A stretch of 64,000 bases of DNA from assembly GCA_029203145.1 (NCBI GenBank), contig CP119309.1, positions 707,001 through 771,000 of the forward strand. The letters run 5' to 3'. A program made the translations under genes and the position numbers. The DNA comes from Candidatus Brevundimonas phytovorans. Its GTDB lineage: Bacteria; Pseudomonadota; Alphaproteobacteria; Caulobacterales; Caulobacteraceae. The notes under the pieces were generated by a model. The model did not search any database, was not told the origin of the DNA, and was given only the letters and a program-made list of their open reading frames with translations. This document shows, piece after piece, positions 13,990-22,706 of this stretch (position 1 is its first letter; each line of letters begins with the position of its first letter).

Positions 13990-16527
13990 CTAGAAGGTCA
14001 GTTGAACGCCAGCGCGCAGCGAGTAGCCGTAGCGCTCATTCTCGGCGATGCGGTCGCGTCGCCCGACGAAGAAGCGTTGCGGTTCGTCATTCAGGTTGGA
14101 GGCTTCCAGCGAGATCGAGGCGCGGTCGTTGATCTTGTAGGCCACGCGGGCGTCCCACTGGTTGAAGTCGTCGACATAAAGGTCTTCGGACGCCTCGCTG
14201 CCCACGGTGTCGAGGTAGGCGGACCGATAGGTGTAGGCCACGCGTCCCGAAAAGCCGCCACGCTCGTAGCTGAGCTGGGCCGAGGCCACCTTGTCCGACT
14301 GGGTCAGCAGCGGCACCTCGTCGTCGCGGCCTGGAACGCCGCTGGCCTTGGAATCCACCAGGGTCAGGTTGACACCGCCGCTGAAGCCCTTGATCGGCAG
14401 GAAGTCGAGTTCGGACTGGAAGTTGAACTCGATGCCGTTGACCTCGGCCTTGTCGGCGTTGACCGGGGTCGTGACCTCTGCGTCGGTCAGGAAGATGCCG
14501 GCATAGGTGACGTCGGTCAGGTCCTGGGTCGAGAAGAAGATCGGATTTTCGATCTGCTTGCGGAAGACCGAGACCGACAGCACGCCCGAGCGGCCCAGAT
14601 AATATTCCGCCGCCAGGTCGAAGTTGACCGATTCCAGCGCTTGCAAGTCGGGGTTGCCGACTGCCACCTCCTCATCGCCCGTGTTGACGATCACATAGGG
14701 GGCGAGGTCCTCGTAGTTGGGGCGCCCGATGGCGGTGGTGATCGCGCCGCGCAGAACCAGGCTGTCCGATGCGTCGTAGCGGACGTTCAGGCCGGGGAAC
14801 CAGTCAGTGTATTCCCGCTTGCCGAAGACGTCGAAGCCCTGATCCAGGGTCGAGGTGTCGGTGATGCTCTTGGCGGCGAACTCACCCTGGGTGTGCTCGA
14901 CGCGAACGCCGGGGATGAAGGTCCAGCGATCAAACTTCAGCGTCGCCATGGCGTAGGCGGCGGTGATGGTTTCGCTGATGTCGTAGTCGGCGGCCAGGCT
15001 GTCGCCGATGGTGGCCTCGTCGTCGATCTCGAAATCAGCGCGATTAGCGGCGAAATAGGCGTCGGCCAGGTCCTGACTGACGGTTGGCCCGAACCGATAG
15101 CGACCGTCATAGATGCTGTCGATCGTCCGGCCCGCGACCTGGTCCAGCGTCAGGCTGTCGCCCTCGTAGTCATAGGTGACGGCGTTGGCGTCGTTGGTTT
15201 TCTTGCGACTGATATACTTGGCGCCGACCTTGATCGAGGAGCCGTCGCCGAAGTTGAGCGGCATCCGATAGTCGATGCGGGCCTGATACAGGTCCTCGAC
15301 CGCCTCGCGGCTTTCATAGCTGACGCTGTCGGCCTCATAGGCGGACGGGTCATAGGCTGCGGCTTCTGGATTGAAGATGTAGAGGTCCTGGCTCAGGTCG
15401 TAGGAGCCCGACAGGCCGCCGGTCTTGAACTCCCATTCGTCGCGGCGCGGGTCGCGCTTGTTGGCGCGGGAATAGGTGCCTTCGACATTCAGTTCGCTTT
15501 CGCCGAAGGTCCAGGCCCCGCCGATCGACGAAGTAAAGGTGTCGGTGTTCTCGGCGCGGGTGCGGACACGGCGATTGGCGTCGGCGTCAGCGAAGTCGCC
15601 GCTGGTCGGGGTGGTGTTGGAGAAGATGGTGTCGTCTTCGTCCAGTTCCACCGAGAAGTTGTCGCGGGTCTCGGCGTCCTCATATTTGGAATAGAGGAAG
15701 CGCAGGAACATCTTGGCGTCGTCGTTCGGCCGCCAGTCGAAATTGGCGACCGCCCCGGTGCGTTTGCGGTTGGTGGTGTAGGGACGGATGGTGAATTCTT
15801 CAGGCACCTCATTGCCGTTGACCTCGATCCGGCCTTCGCCGCCCTGGAGGTTCTCGGCGGCGATGAAACGCTCGGAGAAGTTGGCCGCCAGCACCATGCC
15901 GAACTGGCGGTTCTGACCGAAGACCGTGCCGTAGCTGGCGTCGAACTCATAGGGATTGTCGTCCGCCAGTTCGTTGTAGCCATAGGCCGCGCGCAGGGTG
16001 CCGAAGGTCTTGTTCCGGTCAAAGGCGGTCAGGGTGACGATATTGGCCTGACCGGCGATGGCGTTGGCGTCCAGATCGGGCGTCAGGGTCTTGACCACGG
16101 TGACAGAGCCGATCAGGGCCGAGGGAATGTCGTCCAGCTTGACCTGGCGACCGTCCGGCTCGGGCGCAGGCGCCGTCTGGCCGTTCAGGGTGACGTTCAG
16201 CAGATCGGGCGAAACGCCGCGAACCGTCAGATAGCGGCTTTCGCCCATGTCGTTGGAGGTGGACAGGCCGGGCAGGCGGCGCAGGGCCTCGGCCACGTTC
16301 TGATCGGGCAGGCGGCCCACGTCGTCGGCGCGCACGGCGTCGACCTGATTGTCGGAGCGGCGCTTGTTTTCCAGTGCGGCGCGGTCTGCGGCGCGGCGGC
16401 CCGTGACGACGATCTCGTCGATCGTCGTGGCCGCCTGATCGGCGCTTTGCGCCCACGCCGCGGCGGGGGTTAGCAGACAGGTTGAAAGCAAGACGGCCTT
16501 CAAGGCCATTTGACGATAGGCGCGCAT
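13990..16527 (-). CDS. TonB-dependent receptor (putative phytate/inositol phosphate uptake)
   Basis: 845 aa with a Sec signal peptide ending LTPAAAWAQ, a TonB box/plug start (TIDEIVVTGRRA), plug elements (DQNVAEALRRLPGLS, YLTVRGV) and a C-terminal beta-barrel ending in aromatic LTF. A GGGGAGAGGG ribosome site precedes ATG 16527. It belongs to the carbohydrate-type TonB receptors common in Caulobacterales. It diverges from the beta-propeller phytase gene and is followed by the histidine acid phosphatase, so active transport of phytate or its metal chelate across the outer membrane is the likely job. Substrate is inferred from context alone. Confidence 0.9.
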   Translation of the reverse strand: MRAYRQMALKAVLLSTCLLTPAAAWAQSADQAATTIDEIVVTGRRAADRAALENKRRSDNQVDAVRADDVGRLPDQNVAEALRRLPGLSTSNDMGESRYLTVRGVSPDLLNVTLNGQTAPAPEPDGRQVKLDDIPSALIGSVTVVKTLTPDLDANAIAGQANIVTLTAFDRNKTFGTLRAAYGYNELADDNPYEFDASYGTVFGQNRQFGMVLAANFSERFIAAENLQGGEGRIEVNGNEVPEEFTIRPYTTNRKRTGAVANFDWRPNDDAKMFLRFLYSKYEDAETRDNFSVELDEDDTIFSNTTPTSGDFADADANRRVRTRAENTDTFTSSIGGAWTFGESELNVEGTYSRANKRDPRRDEWEFKTGGLSGSYDLSQDLYIFNPEAAAYDPSAYEADSVSYESREAVEDLYQARIDYRMPLNFGDGSSIKVGAKYISRKKTNDANAVTYDYEGDSLTLDQVAGRTIDSIYDGRYRFGPTVSQDLADAYFAANRADFEIDDEATIGDSLAADYDISETITAAYAMATLKFDRWTFIPGVRVEHTQGEFAAKSITDTSTLDQGFDVFGKREYTDWFPGLNVRYDASDSLVLRGAITTAIGRPNYEDLAPYVIVNTGDEEVAVGNPDLQALESVNFDLAAEYYLGRSGVLSVSVFRKQIENPIFFSTQDLTDVTYAGIFLTDAEVTTPVNADKAEVNGIEFNFQSELDFLPIKGFSGGVNLTLVDSKASGVPGRDDEVPLLTQSDKVASAQLSYERGGFSGRVAYTYRSAYLDTVGSEASEDLYVDDFNQWDARVAYKINDRASISLEASNLNDEPQRFFVGRRDRIAENERYGYSLRAGVQLTF

Positions 16528-16602
16528 ATTTCCCTCTCCCCGCGCCGTCCATTTTCATCCGGCAACGGATGCAGGGCGGCTTATGAGAACGAGGCTACGA
16601 AC

Positions 16603-16642
16603 AAACATTCCATCTTGCAAGTCATTTGGAAAATCTCTTGCA
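16603..16642. promoter_or_regulatory. Candidate operator in the TonB receptor/phytase divergent region
   Basis: AACATTCCAT differs by one base from the AAAATTCCAT half-site at the rpiR/iolG operator. TTCCA and TGGAA lie 14 bases apart, and CTTGCA is directly repeated at 16614 and 16637. The 197-bp region separates two divergent phytate genes and is richer in A/T than its surroundings. Regulation by the RpiR protein is possible but the match is partial. Confidence 0.35.
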
Positions 16643-16724
16643 GAATGGTCGTCGTCGCGTATCTTTCGCAAAACGCCACTACTGCGCCCCTGGCGTAGGG
16701 CGGCGATAAATGTGGGAGGCGACC

Positions 16725-18794
16725 ATGACCAACAGGCTGACGGGCAATCTTTTTGGAGCTAGCGCTATGGTGCTGGCGATGGCGATTGGCGGGGCTGCCT
16801 GGGCCCAGGACGCAGCGGCCCCGGTCGTGGCGGCGGCGATCGATACGACCTCGACCGGCGAGGCCAGCAGCGGCGTGATCGTGCTGGGCGCCGACGCGCG
16901 ACAGCATCGTCTGGTGTCGGCCGCGGGGCTTGCAGGCTTGGAGATCTTTGATCTGACGGGCGCGCGCGTGGGCGCAGTTCCGGCGGGCGAGGCTGGGGGG
17001 TTGGACCTCCGCTACGGCTTCCCGATCAAGGGCCAGCCTGAGACGCTGCTGGTCTCGACCGACAAGACCGACAATAGCCTGCGGATCTTCGCCATGCGCA
17101 ACGGCGCGCCGGTCGAGGTGGGCGCGCGCGCCGTGCCTCTGGGTTTCGCCGTCGAGGATGTCTGCCTGCTGCGCAACGCCAGCGACGGCGGCCTCTATGC
17201 CGTGGCCGTGGGCGACGGCGGCGAGATCGAACAACTGCTGCTTTACGCCGATGCCGAGGGCAGGGTGGACGCGCGCTCGGCGCGCCGCATCAACCTGCCG
17301 TCCAAGGTCAAATACTGCGTCGCCGACGATGCGACGGGCCAGCTCTACGTCTCGCAGCAGGCGGTGGGCGTCTGGCGCTTCAACGGCGACCCGGAGGCTG
17401 ATGCCGCGCCCGCCCTGGTCGACGCGGCGGGTCTGGGCCGGATCAGCGAAGAGAGCGGGTCGCTGGCCCTCTATGACGGCGGCCAGGGCGCGCGCTATCT
17501 GATCGCGACCGACGCCTCCAGCGGGCGGCTGTTCGTCTATGACCACGGCGCGGATGACGCCTGGCTCGGCGCCGCCAGCCTGACGGGCCGCGGCGGCGCG
17601 GCGGTCAAGGAGCCTGGCGCGCTGCAAGTCGTCGGCGCGTCGCTGGGCGCGGGTCTGCCCTCGGGCGCCCTGCTGGTGACGGACGAGGATGCGCCCGAGG
17701 GCGCCAACTACAAGCTGGTGTCGATCTCCGCCCTGACCGGGGCGCTGAACCTGTCGGCGGGCACGCCGCAGGACGCGCGCGCCGTCGCTGCGCCGCGCTT
17801 CCCCGCCGTGGTCGCCGTGGCGGAAACCGCCCCGGTGGGCAGCCCCGGCGACGCCGCCGACGACCCAGCCATATGGGCTGATCCGAAGAACCCGGCCAAC
17901 AGCCTGGTCATCGGTACGGACAAGAAGGCGGGGCTGAACCTTTACGACATGCAAGGTCGCGTTCTTCAGCACCTGCCCGACGGCAAGATGAACAATGTCG
18001 ATCTGCGCGAAGGTTTCATGCTGGGCGGTCAGCCGGTGGTGCTGGTCACGGCCAGCGACCGCACCAACAAGGCCGTCGCCATCTATCGCCTCGACACCGA
18101 GGCGCGCCGCCTGATCAACATCGCTGACGGCGTGCAGCCGACGGGGCAGGGCGATCCCTATGGCCAGTGCATGTATAGGTCGGCTCGTACCGGCAAGACC
18201 TATGTCTTCATCAATGATTCCAACGGCGAGAAGCGTCAGTGGGAACTGGTCGACGCCGGAAACGGCAAGGTCCGCGCGGTTCGCGTCCGCGACTTCGCCT
18301 TCGCCAGCCAGGTCGAGGGCTGCGTCGCCGACGACGCCAGCGGCCTGCTGTTCGTGGCCGAGGAGGACGTTGGCCTTTGGCGTCTGTCGGCGGAACCGGA
18401 TGGCGGCTCGGCCATGACGATGGTCGCGCGCATCAGCGAAAACCCGGCGCTGAAGGACGATATGGAAGGCGTCGGACTCTATGATCTGGGCGACGGGCGC
18501 GGCTATGTGGTCGCCTCCAGTCAGGGCAACGACAGCTACGCTGTCTTCCGGCGCGAAGGGGATCAGGCCTATCTGGGCTCCTTCATCGTCGTCGCCGACG
18601 GCGCGCGCGGCATCGACGGCGTGTCCGAGACCGACGGTCTGGACGTGACCAGTCGCAACCTCGGCCCCGGCTTCGAGCACGGCGCCATGGTGGCTCAGGA
18701 CGGACGCAACGTCCTGCCAGGCGAGACCCAGAACTTCAAATACGTGCCGTGGAAGTCCATCGCCGACGCTCTCGGCCTGGAGGTACGGCGCTAG
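16725..18794 (+). CDS. Two-domain beta-propeller phytase
   Basis: 689 aa from ATG 16725 (GGGAGG just upstream), with a signal peptide ending GGAAWAQ, so exported. Beta-propeller phytases are Ca2+-dependent enzymes that remove alternate phosphates from phytate. The C-terminal half (about 365-689) carries the family landmarks: DDPAIWADP, SLVIGTDKKAGL, NNVDLREGF, EGCVADD, VAEEDVGLWR, VASSQGNDSYAVF and FEHGAMVAQDG. The N-terminal half (about 25-350) is a second, divergent propeller unit with matching but weaker segments (GGLDLRYGF, YCVADDATGQLYVSQQ). Known dual-domain phytases have this layout, the N-terminal unit assisting the catalytic one. It diverges from the TonB receptor and stands beside the inositol operon. 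Confidence 0.93.
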   Translation: MTNRLTGNLFGASAMVLAMAIGGAAWAQDAAAPVVAAAIDTTSTGEASSGVIVLGADARQHRLVSAAGLAGLEIFDLTGARVGAVPAGEAGGLDLRYGFPIKGQPETLLVSTDKTDNSLRIFAMRNGAPVEVGARAVPLGFAVEDVCLLRNASDGGLYAVAVGDGGEIEQLLLYADAEGRVDARSARRINLPSKVKYCVADDATGQLYVSQQAVGVWRFNGDPEADAAPALVDAAGLGRISEESGSLALYDGGQGARYLIATDASSGRLFVYDHGADDAWLGAASLTGRGGAAVKEPGALQVVGASLGAGLPSGALLVTDEDAPEGANYKLVSISALTGALNLSAGTPQDARAVAAPRFPAVVAVAETAPVGSPGDAADDPAIWADPKNPANSLVIGTDKKAGLNLYDMQGRVLQHLPDGKMNNVDLREGFMLGGQPVVLVTASDRTNKAVAIYRLDTEARRLINIADGVQPTGQGDPYGQCMYRSARTGKTYVFINDSNGEKRQWELVDAGNGKVRAVRVRDFAFASQVEGCVADDASGLLFVAEEDVGLWRLSAEPDGGSAMTMVARISENPALKDDMEGVGLYDLGDGRGYVVASSQGNDSYAVFRREGDQAYLGSFIVVADGARGIDGVSETDGLDVTSRNLGPGFEHGAMVAQDGRNVLPGETQNFKYVPWKSIADALGLEVRR

Positions 18795-18895
18795 GTCCGC
18801 ACGCTTTCCGCGATCTGGGCGCCTGCCTTGGCTACCCGTTGTCCGGCTTCGGCTATAGGTTGGCCTCGGCAATCACACGGCGACGGACGGGGCGA

Positions 18896-19660
18896 ATGAG
18901 CGAAGCAGGCGAGCGGCGGCAGGGCATTCAGTCCGTGGGCATCGGGCTGCGGGTGCTGGAGGTGCTGGCTTCGCAGAGCGGGGCGGCGGCGCTGGGGGCG
19001 ATTGCTCAGGCGTCGGACCTGTCAGCGTCTCAGGCGCACCGCTATCTGGCCAGTCTGATCGCGGCGGGGATGGCGCGTCAGGATGCCGCGACGGGGCGGT
19101 ATGAGCTGGGCTCGGGCGCCTTGCGTCTGGGGCTGGCGGCCCTGTCGCGGATGGACAGTTTCCGCGAGGCGGCGATCGCCCTGACCGACTATGTCGTCGA
19201 GACCGGGCGCACGGTGCAGATGGGCGCCTTGGGGCCGACGGGGCCGATCGTGGTGCGCTGGATCATGGGCACGCCGGCCATCTCGACCTCGCTGATGGTC
19301 GGCTCGCCCCTGCCGTTGCTCAGTTCGGCGACGGGGCATGTGTTTCTGGCCTTCCGGCCAGAGGCGGCGACGCGTCAGATGGTCGAGCGCGAAACCCAGC
19401 CGCAGTTTCAGCCAGTCGATGTCGAGGGTCTGCGCGTGCGGGTGCGGCGCGACGGCTATTCGGCCATCCGGGGTGATCTGATCCCCGGCTTGCGGGCCAC
19501 CGCCGTGCCGATCTTCGACCTGCAGGGGGAGGCGGTCTTCACCGCCACCGTGCTGGCCACCGACGTGTTCAAACCGGAATACGACGATCAGGCGCGCCAG
19601 CGCCTGATCGAGGTCTGCGACGAGATCACCCGGTCGACGGGCGGGGTGCGCCCCGCCTGA
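18896..19660 (+). CDS. IclR family transcriptional regulator
   Basis: 254 aa from ATG 18896. Residues about 12-75 form the winged helix-turn-helix (GLRVLEVLASQ, SASQAHRYLASLIAAGMARQ) and the remainder is the IclR effector-binding domain (LSSATGHVFLAF, GYSAIRGDLIPGLRATAVPIFD). IclR proteins often control aromatic-acid pathways, including gentisate. The gene is convergent with the ferredoxin reductase, leaving 4 bases between stops, so it belongs to the aromatic cluster. A palindrome in the reductase/oxygenase divergent promoter is the likely target; salicylate or gentisate is the likely effector. The target and effector are inferences. Confidence 0.87.
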   Translation: MSEAGERRQGIQSVGIGLRVLEVLASQSGAAALGAIAQASDLSASQAHRYLASLIAAGMARQDAATGRYELGSGALRLGLAALSRMDSFREAAIALTDYVVETGRTVQMGALGPTGPIVVRWIMGTPAISTSLMVGSPLPLLSSATGHVFLAFRPEAATRQMVERETQPQFQPVDVEGLRVRVRRDGYSAIRGDLIPGLRATAVPIFDLQGEAVFTATVLATDVFKPEYDDQARQRLIEVCDEITRSTGGVRPA

Positions 19661-19664
19661 CGGA

Positions 19665-20855
19665 TCAGGCGGCGGCGGCCTTGCGCAGGTCGGTCGCCGG
19701 GTCGGACGCCGTTTCCGCCATCAGCACCTTGCCCATCAGACGCCGCGCCGCAGCGAAGTCGCGCGGCTGATCCAGACAGACGGCCCCGACCAGGGCGCCG
19801 TCGCGCAGATAGAGACGCACCGCCTCGCCGCGTGACACGACCGCGTCGCCCGCCGCCGGATCTCCGAGAATCTGCAGGTTGTGGCCGCACTGGGCGGTCC
19901 AGAACCAGGGCGTCGGATCGACCTCGGCGGGATGGCCCATGATCGCCAGGGCGGCGGCGCGGGCCGAGGTCTGGGCGTGAGCCCAGGTCTCCATGCGGGC
20001 GGCGGCGCCGTCTCGCGTCCGGGCGGCCAGATCACCGACGGCGAAGATGCGGTGGTCGGCGGGCGAACGGTAGTCGTCGCTGACCAGAACCCCGCCCTCG
20101 ACTGGCAGGCCCGCCGTCTCGGCCATCTCGGTCGAGGGGATGATGCCGATGCCGACGACGATCAAGTCGGCCTCGATGGTCGAGTCGTCGTCCAGCCGCG
20201 CCAGAACGGAACCGTCGGCGGCGTCTTCCAGCACTTGCAGCGACCGGCCCAGCTTCACCTCGACGCCGATGCGGGCGTGGGCGGCGGCCAGCCATTCGGC
20301 GGCCTCGGCCGGGACGTTGCGGCCCAGCAGTCGCTCGCCCGCTTCGATCACGGTCGCCGACAGGCCCAGACCGCGAAGGGTCGAGGCCGCTTCCAGACCG
20401 ATGACTCCGCCGCCGATCACCAGGGCGCGGGCGCCGGGCGTGGCCGCCGCCGCGATGGCGCGGGCGTCGTCGGCGGTGCGCAGATAGCGGACGGCGGCAT
20501 GGTCGGGCAGGGGCAGGCGACGCACGTGACCGCCCATGGCCAGGACCAGCTTGTCGAAGGGCTCGACCGCTCCGTCGGCCAGTCGAATCTCACCCTTGTC
20601 GCGATCGATGGCGACCGCCTCGGCGCCCAGTTTCAGGGTCACATTCAGCTCGGCCCAGCGTTCCGCGGGCGCCAGCCAGACCGGATCGGTCTCGGCGCCC
20701 GACAGATAATCCTTGGACAGGCTTGGACGTTCGTAGGGGGGGTGCGCCTCGTCGCCGACGACTAGGATAGACCCCGAAAAACCCAGCTCACGCAAGGCGA
20801 TAGCGGTCGCGCCGCCAGCGTGCCCAGCCCCCAGAATGACGATGCGTTCAGCCAT
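19665..20855 (-). CDS. FAD-dependent ferredoxin reductase of a Rieske oxygenase
   Basis: 396 aa of the BphA4/AndAa/putidaredoxin-reductase family. Features: FAD-binding motif ILGAGHAGGATAIALREL, PPYERPSLSKDYLSG, NAD-binding GGGVIGLEAASTLRGLG and the late FAD segment IFAVGDLAAR. It passes electrons from NADH to the Rieske ferredoxin encoded across the divergent promoter. Classical salicylate 5-hydroxylase (Nag type) uses a different iron-sulfur flavoprotein reductase, so this chain resembles anthranilate dioxygenase AndA instead. Confidence 0.92.
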   Translation of the reverse strand: MAERIVILGAGHAGGATAIALRELGFSGSILVVGDEAHPPYERPSLSKDYLSGAETDPVWLAPAERWAELNVTLKLGAEAVAIDRDKGEIRLADGAVEPFDKLVLAMGGHVRRLPLPDHAAVRYLRTADDARAIAAAATPGARALVIGGGVIGLEAASTLRGLGLSATVIEAGERLLGRNVPAEAAEWLAAAHARIGVEVKLGRSLQVLEDAADGSVLARLDDDSTIEADLIVVGIGIIPSTEMAETAGLPVEGGVLVSDDYRSPADHRIFAVGDLAARTRDGAAARMETWAHAQTSARAAALAIMGHPAEVDPTPWFWTAQCGHNLQILGDPAAGDAVVSRGEAVRLYLRDGALVGAVCLDQPRDFAAARRLMGKVLMAETASDPATDLRKAAAA

Positions 20856-20872
20856 TTGTGATCTCCGCTTGT

Positions 20873-20908
20873 CGTTGCACTAGATGCAACGCGTTTGACA
20901 TAGATCAA
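20873..20908. promoter_or_regulatory. Palindrome and FNR/FixK-like box in the oxygenase promoter
   Basis: CGTTGCA (20873-20879) and TGCAACG (20885-20891) form a 7-bp perfect inverted repeat with a 5-base spacer, a good IclR-type operator candidate. Immediately after it, TTGAC-ATAG-ATCAA (20895-20908) matches the FNR/FixK/CRP-type consensus TTGAT-N4-ATCAA with one mismatch; it also contains a TTGACA hexamer that could be a -35 box for the alpha-subunit operon. Confidence 0.6.
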
Positions 20909-20979
20909 AAACCACGACACCAATGCGGTCAACGGCGACATGAGATCGCTGCTTCGAATTCTTTGTCCGGGAGCTTTCA

Positions 20980-22230
20980 GTGAACATCCCCGTACGCCCG
21001 CCGGAGGGCGAGAACAGCCGCGCATGGCCGGCCGACGTCGACGCCGCCGTGCCCTTCTGGGTCTATACGGACCCCGCGATCTACGCCGAGGAACTGCAGA
21101 AGATCTGGTACGGGCCGCACTGGCTCTATGTCGGTCTGGAGTGCGAACTCACCGAGGTCGGCGACTGGAAAACCACCACGCTCGGCGAAAAGCCCTGCGT
21201 CATGGTCCGCTCGGGTGAGGACGAGATCTCGGTCGTCGAGAACCGCTGCGCCCACAAGGGCGTCAAGTTCTGCCAGACCCGCACCGGCCACTCCAAGGAG
21301 CTGATCTGCCCCTATCACCAGTGGTCCTATGCCCTGAACGGCGACCTGCAGGGCGTGCCCTTCCGTCGTGGCGTCAAGCGCCAGGGCGGCATGCCGTCGG
21401 ACTTCGATCCCAAGGACCACAGTCTGAACAAGCTGCGTGTCGAGGTCGTCAACGGCGTGGTCTGGGCCACCTTCTCGGACGAGACGCCGCCCTTCCGCGA
21501 ATACCTAGGCGAGAAGTTCTGGAAGCACTACACCCGCGTCTATGACGGCCGGAAGTTGGAGGTGCTGGGCTACAACCGTCAGCACATCCCGGCCAACTGG
21601 AAGCAGATGCAGGAGAACATCAAGGACCCCTATCACGCGGGTCTGCTGCACGTCTTCTTCGCCACCTTCGGCCTGTTCCGCGCCGACCAGAAGTCCGCCG
21701 TCGATATCGACGACGAAGGCCGTCACGGCATCCTGATCTCGCGCAAGGGCGAGCAGGAAAAGACCGAGGCCATGGCCGACATCCGCAACTTCCAGGGCGA
21801 TCTGGTGCTGGAGGACCCCCGCGTCATGGACGTGGTGCAGGAGTTTCCGGGCGAAGAGACCGTCGGGATGATCACCATCTTCCCCAGCGTGATCCTGCAA
21901 CAGCAGGTCAACAGCCTGACCACGCGTCAGATCGTGCCCAAGGGACCGGGCGGCTTCGACTTCCACTGGACCCACTGGTGCTATGCCGATGACACGCCGG
22001 AGATGCGCCTGCGCCGCACGCGTCAGGCCAACCTGTTTGGCCCGGCCGGTTTCGTCTCGGCCGACGACGGCGAGGTTCTGGAAATGACCCAGCAGGGCGC
22101 CGCCGGCTCGCCGGACGAGCACTTCATCCTGCAGATGGGCGGCCGCGAGATCGCGCCGACCGATCACCAGGTCACGGAAACCGCCGTGCGCGGCATGTAC
22201 CGCTACTGGCGCAAGGTGATGGGCCTGTGA
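20980..22230 (+). CDS. Rieske oxygenase large subunit (salicylate 5-hydroxylase NagG-like)
   Basis: 416 aa from GTG 20980 with GGGAG upstream. The Rieske [2Fe-2S] ligands are Cys-x-His in CAHKGVKFC and Cys-x2-His in CPYHQW. The mononuclear iron site is in KDPYHAGLLHVF. Long stretches resemble NagG (DLQGVPFRRGVK, LGYNRQHIPANWK, IFPSVILQQQVNS, QANLFGPAGFVSADDGE), and AndAc of anthranilate dioxygenase is in the same clade. With gentisate-pathway genes immediately downstream, 5-hydroxylation of salicylate to gentisate is the best assignment; another ortho-substituted benzoate is possible. The stop overlaps the small-subunit start. Confidence 0.88.
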   Translation: MNIPVRPPEGENSRAWPADVDAAVPFWVYTDPAIYAEELQKIWYGPHWLYVGLECELTEVGDWKTTTLGEKPCVMVRSGEDEISVVENRCAHKGVKFCQTRTGHSKELICPYHQWSYALNGDLQGVPFRRGVKRQGGMPSDFDPKDHSLNKLRVEVVNGVVWATFSDETPPFREYLGEKFWKHYTRVYDGRKLEVLGYNRQHIPANWKQMQENIKDPYHAGLLHVFFATFGLFRADQKSAVDIDDEGRHGILISRKGEQEKTEAMADIRNFQGDLVLEDPRVMDVVQEFPGEETVGMITIFPSVILQQQVNSLTTRQIVPKGPGGFDFHWTHWCYADDTPEMRLRRTRQANLFGPAGFVSADDGEVLEMTQQGAAGSPDEHFILQMGGREIAPTDHQVTETAVRGMYRYWRKVMGL

Positions 22231-22706
22231 GCGCGACCATGACCATCGCCCGCGACGAAATCCGCGACCTGTACGACGCCTATTACGGCGTGCTGGACGA
22301 CGTCGATCTGCACGCCTGGCCCGACTTCTTCACCGAGGACTGCCTCTATCGGGTGATCCCGCGCGAGAACTTCGACGCCGGCTATACGCTCAGCACCATG
22401 CAGGCCGAGAGCCGGGGCATGCTGAAGGATCGGGTGACCGGCCTGACGCGCACCCAGATGTATGCGCCGCGCTACTATCGTCGCTTCCCCACCGCGCCGC
22501 GCGTGACGGCTCAGGATGAGGTCAGCGTCAGCGTCCGTCACAACCTGCTGGTGGTGCAGACCCTGGTGGACAAGCAGTCGGACATCATCCTGTCCGCCGT
22601 CTGCCACGACCGCATCGTCCGCGACGGCGACCGGCTGCGCTTTGTCGAGCGCGTCGTCGTCTTCGATTCCGAAATGATCCCCAACAGTCTGGTGTACCCC
22701 GCATGA
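22227..22706 (+). CDS. Rieske oxygenase small subunit (NagH/AndAd-like)
   Basis: 159 aa, typical for the beta subunit (SnoaL/NTF2-like fold) that stabilises the oxygenase hexamer. Recognisable segments: LYDAYYGVLDDVDLHAWPDFF, CLYRVIPRENFDAGY and RFVERVVVFDSEMIPNSLVYP at the C-terminus. It overlaps the large subunit by 4 bases and the ferredoxin start by 4 bases, giving equal, coupled translation. Confidence 0.92.
   Translation: MSATMTIARDEIRDLYDAYYGVLDDVDLHAWPDFFTEDCLYRVIPRENFDAGYTLSTMQAESRGMLKDRVTGLTRTQMYAPRYYRRFPTAPRVTAQDEVSVSVRHNLLVVQTLVDKQSDIILSAVCHDRIVRDGDRLRFVERVVVFDSEMIPNSLVYPA

Noticed and set aside
13870..16473. 867-aa plus-strand frame opposite the TonB receptor
   Set aside because: Antisense shadow of a well-supported receptor gene; no signal or motif.
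16581..18872. 763-aa minus-strand frame opposite the phytase
   Set aside because: Antisense shadow; composition dominated by Arg/Ala/Gly/His without recognisable domain.
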